Positions 55,223 through 64,000 of a DNA stretch of 64,000 nucleotides are shown in pieces. The notes under the pieces are model-generated. The model made no database searches and had not been told where the DNA came from. It saw only the letters and a list, made by a program, of their open reading frames with translations. Each line of letters opens with the position of its first letter. Positions within the stretch are counted from its first letter, which is position 1. The translations under genes and the position numbers were made by a program. Source of the DNA: Bacteroidota bacterium (GTDB lineage Bacteria > Bacteroidota > JABWAT01); assembly GCA_023151185.1 (NCBI GenBank), contig JAKLJL010000001.1, forward strand, positions 496,001 to 560,000, read 5' to 3'.

Positions 55223-56173
55223 TTAAAACAGCTTCTTGTTTCCGAGTGTATTCATCAGATGACTCATGATCGGATTCCCCTGAACAGATAGCCGTTTTAT
55301 GATTTCACTTTCCTTACTTGAAAAAATTCCGTTTCTGAATCCCCAGAAAAATCCGTCCATCACAAGTGACTTCCGGTTATCTCCGGCGCCAAGAAGAAAA
55401 TCTTTGTCATCCAGATTCAGTAAAGGAAGTAAAACTTCAGTATTCAGATTATACTTCTGAACCCACACTTTTACCGGTGGATAGGTAGAACTGAGGGCAT
55501 CATTGCTGAAAATTTCTGTCTTCGATTCAAACAGCTTCGTTAGGCTTGAGGTGGTATTGGATTTTATTGCCCTCAGGTCAAGGGGGAAAGAAACGGTTCC
55601 GCTTTCCTTCATCATTACGTAGTCACCGGTGTCTGTCCGTTGATAGTACGCCATGGCATCAAAATCAAAAATCTCATTCAGACCAGTAATAAAGGAAAGG
55701 ATGGCTTTCTCAAAATTCCGTTCCAGGGAGTTTTTGGCCAGCATCATCATGAGTTTCTGCTTTTTCCGCATCAGAATTTCTTCTGAGGAATCGGCAGTGG
55801 AGTAGATGTCTCCCAAAATGGCAAAGGTTTTAACCAGATAAACAAGTTCATTCTGGGTAAAGGGTTTTGCAAGAAAACCAACTGCCCCCTGCTCATTGGC
55901 GTATCTGGCCTTCTCCCCGCTGGGATCTCCGGTAACAATTACAACCGGGATTCGGTTCAGGTTTTTATCCCTTTTAATTGCGGCCAGGAAAGAAAGCCCA
56001 TCCATGCCTTCCATATTGATGTCACTCAGGATGAAATTAACTTTGTTCGATTTAAGAATATCAATTCCTTCCTGAACACTGTAGGCATGCAAAACCCTGA
56101 CACTCATGGGTTCAAGCATGAAATCAACCATATTATGGTATTCGTAATCGTCTTCGATGTAAAGGATGGTCAT
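55223..56173 (-). CDS. Response regulator with unrecognised C-terminal domain
   Basis: 316 residues. The N-terminal receiver domain (about 1-120) has acidic residues in LYIEDDYEY, the phospho-acceptor Asp in LSDINMEGMDG (about 51), Thr in VIVTGD and Lys in FLAKPFT. The remaining ~195 residues contain a helical linker (about 130-150) and a mixed domain (FDFDAMAYYQRTDTGDYVMM, TEVLLPLLNLDDKDFLLGAG) that resembles a GAF-like sensory fold in layout, but this is a guess. No DNA-binding helix-turn-helix or enzyme output motif is evident. No kinase is adjacent. Confidence 0.8.
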   Translation of the reverse strand: MTILYIEDDYEYHNMVDFMLEPMSVRVLHAYSVQEGIDILKSNKVNFILSDINMEGMDGLSFLAAIKRDKNLNRIPVVIVTGDPSGEKARYANEQGAVGFLAKPFTQNELVYLVKTFAILGDIYSTADSSEEILMRKKQKLMMMLAKNSLERNFEKAILSFITGLNEIFDFDAMAYYQRTDTGDYVMMKESGTVSFPLDLRAIKSNTTSSLTKLFESKTEIFSNDALSSTYPPVKVWVQKYNLNTEVLLPLLNLDDKDFLLGAGDNRKSLVMDGFFWGFRNGIFSSKESEIIKRLSVQGNPIMSHLMNTLGNKKLF

Positions 56174-56361
56174 GGATCACCTGATTTTGAACGGATTTTG
56201 CAAATTCAAATTGAAACTGAAATATACAACTTTTTTAGAGTTCAGTCGAGAAAAAAAAGTCCTGCAGGCAAAAAAGGTGATTAAGTCTTCATGAGAGCCG
56301 GTTTGCAGGGAGCCAATTCGAAGGGGGGTGCTTTTTACACTCTGCATGCTTTGCTTTTGGA

Positions 56362-56380
56362 GCCCTTCGGGCCTATTTTT
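56362..56380 (+). terminator. Weak hairpin with T-tract before rfbB
   Basis: GCCC-TTC-GGGC followed by CTATTTTTG, 34 bases before the rfbB ATG. The stem is short; it could be a weak terminator or leader attenuator. Confidence 0.35.
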
Positions 56381-56413
56381 GTTGGTTATATCGCAAAATA
56401 AAACAGGAAAATT

Positions 56414-57427
56414 ATGCGAATTTTAGTTACCGGTGGTGCCGGATTTATCGGATCAAATTTTATTCATTTTATTTTGAAAAATGTGGATGGGGTTGAGGTT
56501 GTCAACTTTGATAAACTGACCTATGCAGGCAACCTTGAAAACCTGGCAGAAATTGAAAAAAATCCCAGGTATCACTTTGTAAAGGGGGATATTACCAGTA
56601 AGGAAAACGTGGAATCAGCCATCACCAGATTCAACGTTGAAGGTATTATTAACTTTGCTGCAGAATCCCATGTTGACCGGTCAATACTTGGGCCGCTGGT
56701 CTTTTCTGAAACGAATATTATCGGAACCCAGGTTCTTCTCGAGGCTGCCAGGAAATTTTCAATCAAACGGTACCTCCAGATCAGCACTGATGAAGTCTAC
56801 GGGTCACTCGGGGCAACCGGCCTGTTCCATGAAACTACACCGCTTGCGCCAAACTCACCCTACAGTGCATCCAAGGCCTCTGCCGACATGCTTGTCAGGG
56901 CCTACGTCCATACCTTTGACCTGCCGGCGGTTTTAACCCGGTGTTCAAACAATTACGGACCCTATCAGTTTCCTGAAAAACTGATTCCGTTAATGATTAT
57001 CAATGCTTTAAGCGGTAAACAACTTCCTGTTTACGGAGACGGACTGAACGTCAGGGACTGGATTCATGTAGAAGATCATAACCGTGGGGTGTGGGATGTT
57101 TTTGTTAAAGGCCGGCAGGGAGAACATTACAACCTTGGCGGTATGGCCGAAAAAACCAACATTGAAATTGTAAAGTTTATTTTGAACCATCTCGGTAAAG
57201 ATGAAAGCCAGATTAAATACGTAAAAGATCGCCCGGGACATGACCGCCGGTATGCAATGGATGTTTCCTTTATCGGGCATGAACTGGGCTGGAAACCCCA
57301 AATCAAGTTTGAAGAAGGACTTTCTTCAACGATTGACTGGTATCTTTCTCACCAATCCTGGTGGGAAAGAATTCTGTCCGGGGATTACCAAAGTTATTTT
57401 TCAGAAAATTACAAGGATCGGGTATGA
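56414..57427 (+). CDS. rfbB: dTDP-glucose 4,6-dehydratase
   Basis: 337 residues. Converts dTDP-glucose (from RfbA, 45158) to dTDP-4-keto-6-deoxyglucose. NAD-binding [24 protein letters not shown], the catalytic Thr-Asp-Glu in [10 protein letters not shown], Tyr-x3-Lys in [15 protein letters not shown] and [17 protein letters not shown] mark the RmlB family. Its last bases overlap the next gene's start (ATGA). No rfbC/rfbD in the window; the keto sugar may instead feed an aminotransferase. Confidence 0.95.
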   Translation: MRILVTGGAGFIGSNFIHFILKNVDGVEVVNFDKLTYAGNLENLAEIEKNPRYHFVKGDITSKENVESAITRFNVEGIINFAAESHVDRSILGPLVFSETNIIGTQVLLEAARKFSIKRYLQISTDEVYGSLGATGLFHETTPLAPNSPYSASKASADMLVRAYVHTFDLPAVLTRCSNNYGPYQFPEKLIPLMIINALSGKQLPVYGDGLNVRDWIHVEDHNRGVWDVFVKGRQGEHYNLGGMAEKTNIEIVKFILNHLGKDESQIKYVKDRPGHDRRYAMDVSFIGHELGWKPQIKFEEGLSSTIDWYLSHQSWWERILSGDYQSYFSENYKDRV

Positions 57428-58758
57428 CACCTGCAGCCTATCAGCTCAGGGAAAAAATTGAAAATAAATCGGCGGTAATCGGTATCGTTGGTTTGGGCTA
57501 CGTTGGACTACCTCTTGCAGTTGAATTTGCAGAAAAAGGTTTCCGTACCGTTGGGATTGATCTGAGTCAGCGGAAAGTCAAATCTCTGAAACAGGGTGAA
57601 AACTATATAGCAGATATTCCGGCTGAAAAATGGAGGAAAGTGGTTGATTCCGGGCGGTTTCAAGCCCAGACTGATTATTCGGGTGCCGCCCAGATTGATG
57701 TATTCTATATCTGCGTTCCGACTCCGTTTACTGAGAACAAGGAACCCGACATCAGCTATATTGTTTCAGCTGCCAGATCCATTAAAGAAGTATTACGCCC
57801 AGGTCAACTGATTATCCTGAAAAGCACAACCTTCCCGAACACGACCGAAGGGTATGTGAGGCCGGTTTTAGACGAAACCGGATTGGTTGTGGGGAAAGAT
57901 TATTTTCTCGCCTTTTCTCCTGAAAGAATTGACCCGGGCAATGCAAAATGGCACACAGGGAATACACCCATTGTGGTTGGCGGGGTTACCCCAGTGTGTA
58001 CTGCCCTGACCGCACAGGTCACCCGTCAAATAGTTGACCATGTTCATGAAGTTTCTTCGCCTAAAGTTGCTGAAATGGAAAAATTGCTTGAAAACATTTT
58101 CAGGTCAGTCAATATTGCCCTCGTGAATGAACTTGCTCAGATGTGTGACCGGATGGGCGGGATCAATGTTTGGGAAGTGATTCAGGCTGCTGCAACTAAA
58201 CCATTCGGGTTCATGCCGTTCTGGCCTGGCCCGGGAATTGGCGGTCACTGCATTCTGATTGACCCTTATTACCTCTCCTGGTATGCCAAGGCTTATGATT
58301 TCCATTCTGATTTTATTGAACTGGCGGCTAAAACGAATGAGTCAATGCCGTTCTATGTCAGGGATGCAATTATTCGGGAGATCGCCCATGCAGGGGTTCC
58401 TCTTAAACAGGCCAAAATTCTCGTTCTGGGAATCGCTTTTAAAAAAAATGTGGATGATACCCGACACTCACCGGCAATCCGTGTGATGGAACTTTTATTG
58501 CAGGAGGGGCTTTCGGGTTTGACTTATCATGATCCGTTTGTTCCGGAAACAGAAATCTGCGGGAAAAATTTTCAATCTACCCCTTTGACAGAAATCGCCT
58601 TAAAGGAAGCTGATCTGGTGGTAATCACAACCGATCACACTCAATTTGACCTCGACTTTATTGCCCGTCATTCCCAACGGATTTATGATACCCGGAATGC
58701 AGTGGGCACTACACCAACCGAAACCCGGATTTCAGTTCTGGGAGATGGAAAATCATGA
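57424..58758 (+). CDS. Nucleotide-sugar 6-dehydrogenase, WbpA/UDP-GlcNAc type
   Basis: 444 residues from the ATG at 57424; an ATG at 57361 in the same frame lies inside rfbB. NAD-binding [21 protein letters not shown], catalytic-site Lys in [19 protein letters not shown], and the cysteine in [21 protein letters not shown] identify the group that oxidises UDP-GlcNAc or UDP-ManNAc to the uronic acid (WbpA, WecC, TviB). The GGHC form and length are closest to WbpA-like enzymes. The exact substrate is uncertain. It overlaps rfbB and the export gene by 4 bases each. Confidence 0.88.
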   Translation: MTPAAYQLREKIENKSAVIGIVGLGYVGLPLAVEFAEKGFRTVGIDLSQRKVKSLKQGENYIADIPAEKWRKVVDSGRFQAQTDYSGAAQIDVFYICVPTPFTENKEPDISYIVSAARSIKEVLRPGQLIILKSTTFPNTTEGYVRPVLDETGLVVGKDYFLAFSPERIDPGNAKWHTGNTPIVVGGVTPVCTALTAQVTRQIVDHVHEVSSPKVAEMEKLLENIFRSVNIALVNELAQMCDRMGGINVWEVIQAAATKPFGFMPFWPGPGIGGHCILIDPYYLSWYAKAYDFHSDFIELAAKTNESMPFYVRDAIIREIAHAGVPLKQAKILVLGIAFKKNVDDTRHSPAIRVMELLLQEGLSGLTYHDPFVPETEICGKNFQSTPLTEIALKEADLVVITTDHTQFDLDFIARHSQRIYDTRNAVGTTPTETRISVLGDGKS

Positions 58759-60194
58759 CAAAAACGAAACTCCTTTTAGTAAGCTATTTATTTGCCTGGA
58801 ACCTGCCGTTAGTTGCACAGGACTCCGATGAAAAATCTGGGTCAGGTTCCTTTCTTTCCTCTATGCCGTCGCTCGGGGCAATTTCGGTCTCAATCGGCGG
58901 GGAATTCCCGGTTAACGGATCTTTTGCAGCTTCACCCACAGAACGGGTTGATCAGTTTTTAACCCGTATGGTTTCGGTTGTGGCAAAGGAGTTCAAGGAA
59001 CCCTGGCTGCCGTCTGATAATAATCGGATTGCAAAAAGAGGAATCCTGATTAAACGGGCAGATGGAACAACTCTGGCAATAGATCTGCTGAAATTCAGGT
59101 TAACCGGAGATTTAAAGCAAAATCCCTATTTAAAAAATGACGACCTGATTATTTTCCCCAAGGCCAATCTGGAAAAGAACTTTGTGACGATTTCCGGAGC
59201 AGTTGTTAAACAGGGTAAATTTCAGTTTGTTGATGGGGACCAGGTTTCAACCATTCTGGAACTGGCGATGGGATTTGATCCTGCCTACGAAAAAATTGAC
59301 AAAATTGAGATTACCAGTCTGAGCGAAGACGGAAATACAGAAACGACAGACTATTTGCCTCCAACTTCAAACAAGGTGCTCCACCGCGGTGACCGCATCC
59401 GGGTTGTGGCTGCTGAATCCTATAAGCGGGATTACAAGGTGCTGATTCTGGGTGAAGTGGATAAACCCGGATTTGTATCTATCACAAAAAACACAACCAC
59501 CATTGCTCAGGCACTGTTGAAGGCAGGCGGAATTAAGGAAACTGGTTCCCTGCGTTATGCAAAATTGCTCAGCGGATCAACTGCAGCCTCGATCGTTAAG
59601 AAATCTGTCGACGAAAACCGGTTGTCCTACGACCAGTGGTATTTGAGCCCAGCCTACAATTTTCTCCAGTTTGAACCGGTTGCCAACCTGATGGAAATGC
59701 AGCGGATGAGCAGCCTGACGAACGAGGATACCCTGTTTTTTGCGATTGATAACCAATTGCGGATGATGCAACAGAATGACTTTGCCGACTTAAGCACGGT
59801 CAATAACAGTGAATCAGAAGTTGCCAAAACAGTTGTTCAGGATGGGGACGTGATTATCATTCCAAAGGCACCTACTACTGTTTATGTTTTTGGACAAGTT
59901 GGCCGGACTGGAAATATTCCGTTCGTTCAGAGTAAGGGAATTGACTACTACCTGTCGCAAGCCGGGGGGCTGGGAGAGGAAGCAACCGATGATATTTACC
60001 TGATTAAGGGCAAATCGAAACAATGGATCAAAATTTCGGAAATTAAACGGGATATTGAACCGGGAGATTATATCTGGGTTGCAAAGAAAATCAAACGGCC
60101 ATTTAGTTATTACATGACAGTAACAGCAAGTGTTGCTAGTGTTGTTGGTTCTGTAGCAACTGTGATTTTATTAATTGTACAGTTAGGGAAGTAA
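58755..60194 (+). CDS. Polysaccharide export protein with SLBB domains (Wza-like)
   Basis: 479 residues. Signal peptide at about 1-21 (LLLVSYLFAWNLPLVAQ). At least two SLBB-like repeats are visible: VTISGAVVKQGKFQFVDGDQVSTILELA (about 148-175) and VLILGEVDKPGFVSITKNTTTIAQALLKAGG (about 231-261), and a third starts VYVFGQVGRTGNIPF (about 376). A C-terminal hydrophobic segment (about 455-476) could span the membrane, as in Wza-type channels. No lipobox cysteine was seen. The last 100 or so bases are AT-rich and lack CCGG, unlike the rest of the gene, suggesting a recombination edge. Probably the export channel for the polysaccharide made nearby. Confidence 0.85.
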   Translation: MTKTKLLLVSYLFAWNLPLVAQDSDEKSGSGSFLSSMPSLGAISVSIGGEFPVNGSFAASPTERVDQFLTRMVSVVAKEFKEPWLPSDNNRIAKRGILIKRADGTTLAIDLLKFRLTGDLKQNPYLKNDDLIIFPKANLEKNFVTISGAVVKQGKFQFVDGDQVSTILELAMGFDPAYEKIDKIEITSLSEDGNTETTDYLPPTSNKVLHRGDRIRVVAAESYKRDYKVLILGEVDKPGFVSITKNTTTIAQALLKAGGIKETGSLRYAKLLSGSTAASIVKKSVDENRLSYDQWYLSPAYNFLQFEPVANLMEMQRMSSLTNEDTLFFAIDNQLRMMQQNDFADLSTVNNSESEVAKTVVQDGDVIIIPKAPTTVYVFGQVGRTGNIPFVQSKGIDYYLSQAGGLGEEATDDIYLIKGKSKQWIKISEIKRDIEPGDYIWVAKKIKRPFSYYMTVTASVASVVGSVATVILLIVQLGK

Positions 60195-60195
60195 G

Positions 60196-61344
60196 ATGAG
60201 TAAAGACTATTTAGTTTTTGGTGCCCCAAATATTGGTGATGAAGAGATTAATGCGGTGGTTTCCACATTGAAAAGTGGTTGGATAGGAACTGGGCCAAGG
60301 GTTAGTGAATTTGAAAACTCATTTAAAGATTACGTTGGTGGGAAATACGCAGTCGCTGTTAGTTCTTGTACAAGCGCATTGCATCTGTCAATGATAGCAA
60401 TTGGGTTGAAATCTGGTGATGAAGTAATTGTACCTGCTATGACTTTTGCGGCAACAGCAAATGCTGTAATACATGCAGGTGGAACGCCAATATTTGCAGA
60501 TGTTCATATAGATTCAATGGTTTTAACTGAAAGTGAAATTAGAAGAAAGATAACGAACAAAACAAAGGCCATTATACCAGTACATTTTGCTGGATATCCA
60601 TGTGATTTGGACATGATTTTTAAAATTGCAGATGAATTTGGGCTTGCTGTAATTCAAGATTGTGCCCATGCAATAGAAACTGAATTTAAGGGGAAAAAAG
60701 TTGGATCCTATCCCGGAATATCATGCTTTAGTTTTTATGTGACCAAAAATATTACTTGTTCTGAAGGTGGTATGATCATAACTGATAGCGAGGAAATTGC
60801 AAACAAACTAAAGGTTTTAGCACTTCACGGAATGAGTAAAGATGCATGGAAAAGATTTTCTGATTCTGGATATAAGCATTATGATGTTGTAGTGTCTGGT
60901 TTTAAGTATAATATGACAGATATTCAGGCTTCGTTGGGATTAGTTCAGTTAAATAAAATTGAATTATTTTACCAAAAACGTAAACTAATCTGGGATTATT
61001 ATCAAACTGAATTAGCGTCGTTACCAGTTAAAACACCAATGATGGTTGAAGATCAACTTGGAAAACACGCATTACATTTATTCCCAATTCTTATTGAAAG
61101 TAATAAGAACTCATTAACTCGAGATAAAGTGATTAATTTTTTACATGAACGAAATATTGGAACGGGTGTACATTATACTAGTCTTCACCTTCATTCTGTT
61201 TTTAAATCAAAATATAATTTAGAAAGTATTGATTTTCCGAATTCGAAATATATATCAGATAGAACTCTGAGTCTACCACTTTCTTCAAAAATGACAGTGG
61301 ATGATGCTAAATTTGTAGCAGATAATTTGAAAGAACTATTTTAA
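60196..61344 (+). CDS. DegT/DnrJ/EryC1 sugar aminotransferase, ArnB-like
   Basis: 382 residues. PLP enzyme; Lys184 in FSFYVTKNITCSEGG binds the cofactor. SSCTSALHLSMIAIGL, DEVIVPAMTFAATANAV, PVHFAGYPCDLDMI and the GFKYNMTDIQASLGLVQL segment follow the ArnB/PglE pattern of 4-keto-sugar aminotransferases. Candidate substrates in this locus are the dTDP-4-keto-6-deoxyglucose made by RfbB or the 4-keto pentose intermediate of the UXS branch; the sequence does not choose. AT-rich with AGA/ATA/TTA codons, unlike upstream genes. One base separates it from the export gene. Confidence 0.9.
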   Translation: MSKDYLVFGAPNIGDEEINAVVSTLKSGWIGTGPRVSEFENSFKDYVGGKYAVAVSSCTSALHLSMIAIGLKSGDEVIVPAMTFAATANAVIHAGGTPIFADVHIDSMVLTESEIRRKITNKTKAIIPVHFAGYPCDLDMIFKIADEFGLAVIQDCAHAIETEFKGKKVGSYPGISCFSFYVTKNITCSEGGMIITDSEEIANKLKVLALHGMSKDAWKRFSDSGYKHYDVVVSGFKYNMTDIQASLGLVQLNKIELFYQKRKLIWDYYQTELASLPVKTPMMVEDQLGKHALHLFPILIESNKNSLTRDKVINFLHERNIGTGVHYTSLHLHSVFKSKYNLESIDFPNSKYISDRTLSLPLSSKMTVDDAKFVADNLKELF

Positions 61345-61345
61345 A

Positions 61346-62497
61346 ATGAAAATTCTTGAATTCATTAATGTGATATTAAAAAATAAATTAAAAATATTTT
61401 CCCTAAGTATTGTTTTATTCTTAATAACATATTTATTAATTTACTTTTTTATTGATCCTGAATATGAAGCCACTGTCACTTTAATGCCATCTGAAGATTC
61501 ACAACAATTAGGAGGTGTGTCTTCATTATTAAAGAATATCGGGAATTTACCAATGGGATTAGGGGCAAATTCCAAAATCGCCGATACTGGCTTATATACC
61601 ACAATTATTTTAAGTAGAAATACTCTTTTTCCACTTATTTATAAATACAATTTGATATATGATTATGATATTGACACTTCACGAACAGAATGGCCAGACA
61701 TTATTTTAAAAAAATTTAAAAACAATATTGAGGCAAGCCTGGACAAGAATTATGCCTATAAAATTACTGTTACTTCAACATCGCCCCAAAAGGCAGCAGA
61801 TATAGCCAATGAATTAAGTCAAATTGTAAATTCTCGAATAATTGAATTGAAAATTATTAAAGCAAAGTCCAATAAGGAGTTTTTAGAAAAACGAATCATT
61901 GATGTAAAAAACAAATTACATCAATCGGAAGACAAAATGCGCGAGTTTCAAACTACTTCAAATTTTATCGAAATAAAGGAACAATTACGAGGAATTGTGT
62001 CAACATATAATAGCTTGGAAAATGAATTGTTAACTAAAAAAATACAATATGAAGTATTCGAAAAACTAAACGGTTCGAATTCACCTAAAAATATACTCTT
62101 CAAAGAAGAGCTTTCAGTTCTTGAAACAAACGTTCTGAAGATTAAAAAGGAGGGGTTGGGTGACGGTATTATTCCTGCAGTAAAAGATATCCCTCAAAAA
62201 ACCATAGATTATATTCGTTTTTATCGTGAAGTTCAAACATATCAAACAATTTTAGAATTCATTTTACCATTATATGAACAAGCTAAGTTCGAGGAGCAAA
62301 AGCAAGTACCAATTTTGCAGATAATAGATCCTGCCATTGCTCCAACAAAACGTTCATTTCCGGCCAGAATACTATTAACGTTAGCAATTATTTTTCCACT
62401 AATTATATTTTACATTGTTATTTTGACAGGTAAAGAAAATGGATATTTTCGAAATAATCCAGAAATTACTGAGCTTTTGAGAAATATTACTCGGTAA
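61346..62497 (+). CDS. Wzz-type chain-length determinant protein
   Basis: 383 residues. An N-terminal membrane helix (about 14-34, IFSLSIVLFLITYLLIYFF), a periplasmic domain that starts with YEATVTLMPSED and has long coiled-coil segments (about 165-215), and a C-terminal membrane helix (about 343-364) preceded by PAIAPTKRSFPAR, the usual proline-rich signature. Wzz-type co-polymerases set O-antigen or capsule chain length. It lacks the cytoplasmic tyrosine kinase domain seen in Wzc. Strongly AT-rich. The stop is 4 bases before the flippase gene. Confidence 0.88.
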   Translation: MKILEFINVILKNKLKIFSLSIVLFLITYLLIYFFIDPEYEATVTLMPSEDSQQLGGVSSLLKNIGNLPMGLGANSKIADTGLYTTIILSRNTLFPLIYKYNLIYDYDIDTSRTEWPDIILKKFKNNIEASLDKNYAYKITVTSTSPQKAADIANELSQIVNSRIIELKIIKAKSNKEFLEKRIIDVKNKLHQSEDKMREFQTTSNFIEIKEQLRGIVSTYNSLENELLTKKIQYEVFEKLNGSNSPKNILFKEELSVLETNVLKIKKEGLGDGIIPAVKDIPQKTIDYIRFYREVQTYQTILEFILPLYEQAKFEEQKQVPILQIIDPAIAPTKRSFPARILLTLAIIFPLIIFYIVILTGKENGYFRNNPEITELLRNITR

Positions 62498-62501
62498 GAG
62501 T

Positions 62502-63878
62502 GTGTTTAATAATTATTTTAATGTTGCCTTAAGTCAGCTATTAAGGCCTTTTATACAAACCATATTTTTACTATTATTTGCAAATGTATTATCATCTGAA
62601 GTTTTTGGCCAAATAAGTTATGCGATTTCTTTAATAAATATATTTTTGGTGGTTAAGGATCTTGGATTATCTTCGGCCTTCATTCAAAATACAGATAATA
62701 GCGTAAATCGTAGTGCAATTTTAGTATTTGTAATAATTTTGTCTGTTTTATGGATAGCGTTTGCAATATTATTCGGAATAATAGGTCAGTATTATTTTAA
62801 TATAGATAACCTATTATTAACCTTAGTATTTATCTCTCCAGTAATTCTTTTCAGTAATATTCAATTGGTTTTGCAAGCTTTTCACGATAAGGAATATGAT
62901 TTTAAATATGTAGCAAAATCAGATGTTATTTCAATAATAATAGTATTTAGTATTTCTGGTTTATTGACCTATTTTGGAAAATACTATTTATCGTACATAT
63001 TATTATTTATCCTGCCCCCATTATTTTCTTCAATTCTGCTTTACAGTCAATTAAGAGTAAAGATTATTTTTTCTACAAATATAGGTTCCCTAAAGTCACT
63101 GTATAAGTTTGCAAAGTATTTTTCATTATATAATTTAGTAAACTATTTTTATCGGAATTTTGATATTTTGCTTATTGGAGCTGTGTATGGGACTACCCAA
63201 CTGGGAATATATGCAATCTCCCTGAAAATTATTTTATTGCCTGTCCAAACATTAAGCTCAATAGTTCACAGAGTTCTATTCCCTAGGTATTCAAAAATAG
63301 AAAATAAACAAGATGTATATTTAAATTACGTTAAAATGTTAAATAAAATCATACGAATTACTACGCCAATATTTCTGATTGTATATTTATTGAGTGATAG
63401 CATATTTGGTTTTATCATACCCAATAAATGGGAAAGTATGTATCCATTTGTTCAATTACTTATTCCGATTGGATTTATTCAATTTATAAATTCTTTCAAC
63501 GGATTGATTTTAATGTCGTCAGGCAAGACAAAAATAATGTTTTTATGGTCGATATTTGAAACATTCATAATTTCAACTGGTTTTTATTTTGGATCATTTT
63601 ATTCTTTGCAAATATTGTTAAAAATATATTTATTACTAAATATCTTGATGTTTATTCCTGATATTATTATTGTTAGTTATTCATTTAATAAAAGTAATAT
63701 ACAGTTGTTGAAGAGTGTTCTTATGTATCCTGGAGTAATTATATTTGTATCTTTTATTATTTTCATTTTGTTGACTGAATATAATATTGATCATGTAATA
63801 CCGCTTGTAATCTTTTCCTTCGGACTGTTTTTATTTAATATCTATCCAATTTGGCAAAAGAATGAATATAACAATTAA
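62502..63878 (+). CDS. Polysaccharide flippase, Wzx/MATE-like superfamily
   Basis: 458 residues, GTG start. Some 12-14 hydrophobic segments run through the whole length. The N-terminal LSQLLRPFIQTIFLLLFANVLSSEVFGQISYAISLINIFLVVKDLGLSSAFIQN-like pattern is that of the polysaccharide-biosynthesis flippase family, which moves undecaprenyl-linked repeat units across the inner membrane. Extremely AT-rich. Its 3' end overlaps the next gene's start by 17 bases. Confidence 0.88.
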   Translation: MFNNYFNVALSQLLRPFIQTIFLLLFANVLSSEVFGQISYAISLINIFLVVKDLGLSSAFIQNTDNSVNRSAILVFVIILSVLWIAFAILFGIIGQYYFNIDNLLLTLVFISPVILFSNIQLVLQAFHDKEYDFKYVAKSDVISIIIVFSISGLLTYFGKYYLSYILLFILPPLFSSILLYSQLRVKIIFSTNIGSLKSLYKFAKYFSLYNLVNYFYRNFDILLIGAVYGTTQLGIYAISLKIILLPVQTLSSIVHRVLFPRYSKIENKQDVYLNYVKMLNKIIRITTPIFLIVYLLSDSIFGFIIPNKWESMYPFVQLLIPIGFIQFINSFNGLILMSSGKTKIMFLWSIFETFIISTGFYFGSFYSLQILLKIYLLLNILMFIPDIIIVSYSFNKSNIQLLKSVLMYPGVIIFVSFIIFILLTEYNIDHVIPLVIFSFGLFLFNIYPIWQKNEYNN

Positions 63879-64000
63879 GTATTTAGCACTTGGTTTTTTA
63901 TGCTTATTATTGTACATCATATTTTCAATTGTTTCTTTAAAAATGTTTGGTAATTATTCGATTCCACTAATTTATTCAATTCCATTTGCACTTATAATTA
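63862..64000 (+). CDS. Membrane protein, 5' part only
   Basis: An ATG at 63862 opens a frame that runs to the window end: 46 residues, starting MNITIKYLALGFLCLLLYIIF, with two hydrophobic stretches. It overlaps the flippase gene by 17 bases. The position after a flippase suggests a Wzy-type polymerase or a glycosyltransferase, but too little is visible to decide. Confidence 0.5.
   Translation, partial: MNITIKYLALGFLCLLLYIIFSIVSLKMFGNYSIPLIYSIPFALII

Noticed and set aside
56255-56275. CCTGCAGG palindrome upstream of rfbB as a terminator
   Set aside because: Only 8 bases, loopless when folded, and no transcript from the plus strand is expected to end there.

Overview
The window is a gene-dense bacterial chromosome segment. 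GC content looks mid-range by eye, and intergenic gaps are short. Outer-membrane-type beta-barrels, a LolD ATPase, a Wza/Wzz/Wzx-type polysaccharide locus, modest Shine-Dalgarno sequences and at least one promoter of the Bacteroidota kind (TTTG-20-TACTTTTG before tpiA) point to a Gram-negative member of the Bacteroidota/FCB group. That is an inference; no marker here fixes a genus. The chromosome has a marked excess of CCGG, which disappears after about 60.1 kb.

Layout. 0-4 kb: the end of an unknown gene, an outer-membrane-like protein, a divergent AAA+ ATPase and a small Spy/CpxP-like periplasmic protein. 4.3-12 kb: ammonia assimilation (gltB, gltD) and gatB. 12.4-15 kb: a trans-sulfuration enzyme, tpiA with a strong terminator, and an HNH protein. 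15.3-23.6 kb: one tightly coupled chain, trpS-scpA-scpB-rluB-sigma54 regulator-lolD-nadA-nadB, with most junctions overlapping. TrpRS carries a cysteine pattern typical of [4Fe-4S] TrpRS. 23.6-29.7 kb: a tandem Usp protein, a PHP-domain protein that overlaps it convergently, upp, a YkvA-like protein, a PBP4-type peptidase and an unknown membrane-anchored protein.

30-45 kb: a large amino-acid block. A near-perfect sigma70 promoter (TTGACA-17-TATACT) precedes a previously unlisted 47-residue leader peptide packed with Leu/Val/Ile codons. Mutually exclusive hairpins follow, then ilvB-ilvN-ilvC-leuB-leuA-leuC-leuD-cimA and thrA-thrB-thrC. Together these make most of the isoleucine/valine/leucine and threonine pathways. 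cimA provides a threonine-independent route to 2-oxobutanoate. ilvD, ilvE, ilvA and asd are not in the window.

45-64 kb: cell-surface polysaccharide synthesis. It holds rfbA, a GT4 glycosyltransferase, a WecA-like initiating transferase with a long membrane extension, a Wzi-like barrel, ugd and a UDP-glucuronate decarboxylase. Interspersed are two unknown proteins, dusB and a response regulator. Then come rfbB, a second nucleotide-sugar dehydrogenase, a Wza-like export protein, an ArnB/DegT-type aminotransferase, a Wzz-like protein, a Wzx-like flippase and the start of another membrane protein. From about 60.07-60.11 kb, inside the 3' end of the export gene, base and codon use turn AT-rich. 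This looks like the edge of an exchanged O-antigen/exopolysaccharide cassette.

The best candidate for something undescribed is the ilv leader: peptide, promoter and competing stems together look like a ribosome-stalling control element. No U-tract terminator was found in it, so its mechanism is open. No tRNA, rRNA, CRISPR array or insertion sequence was seen.
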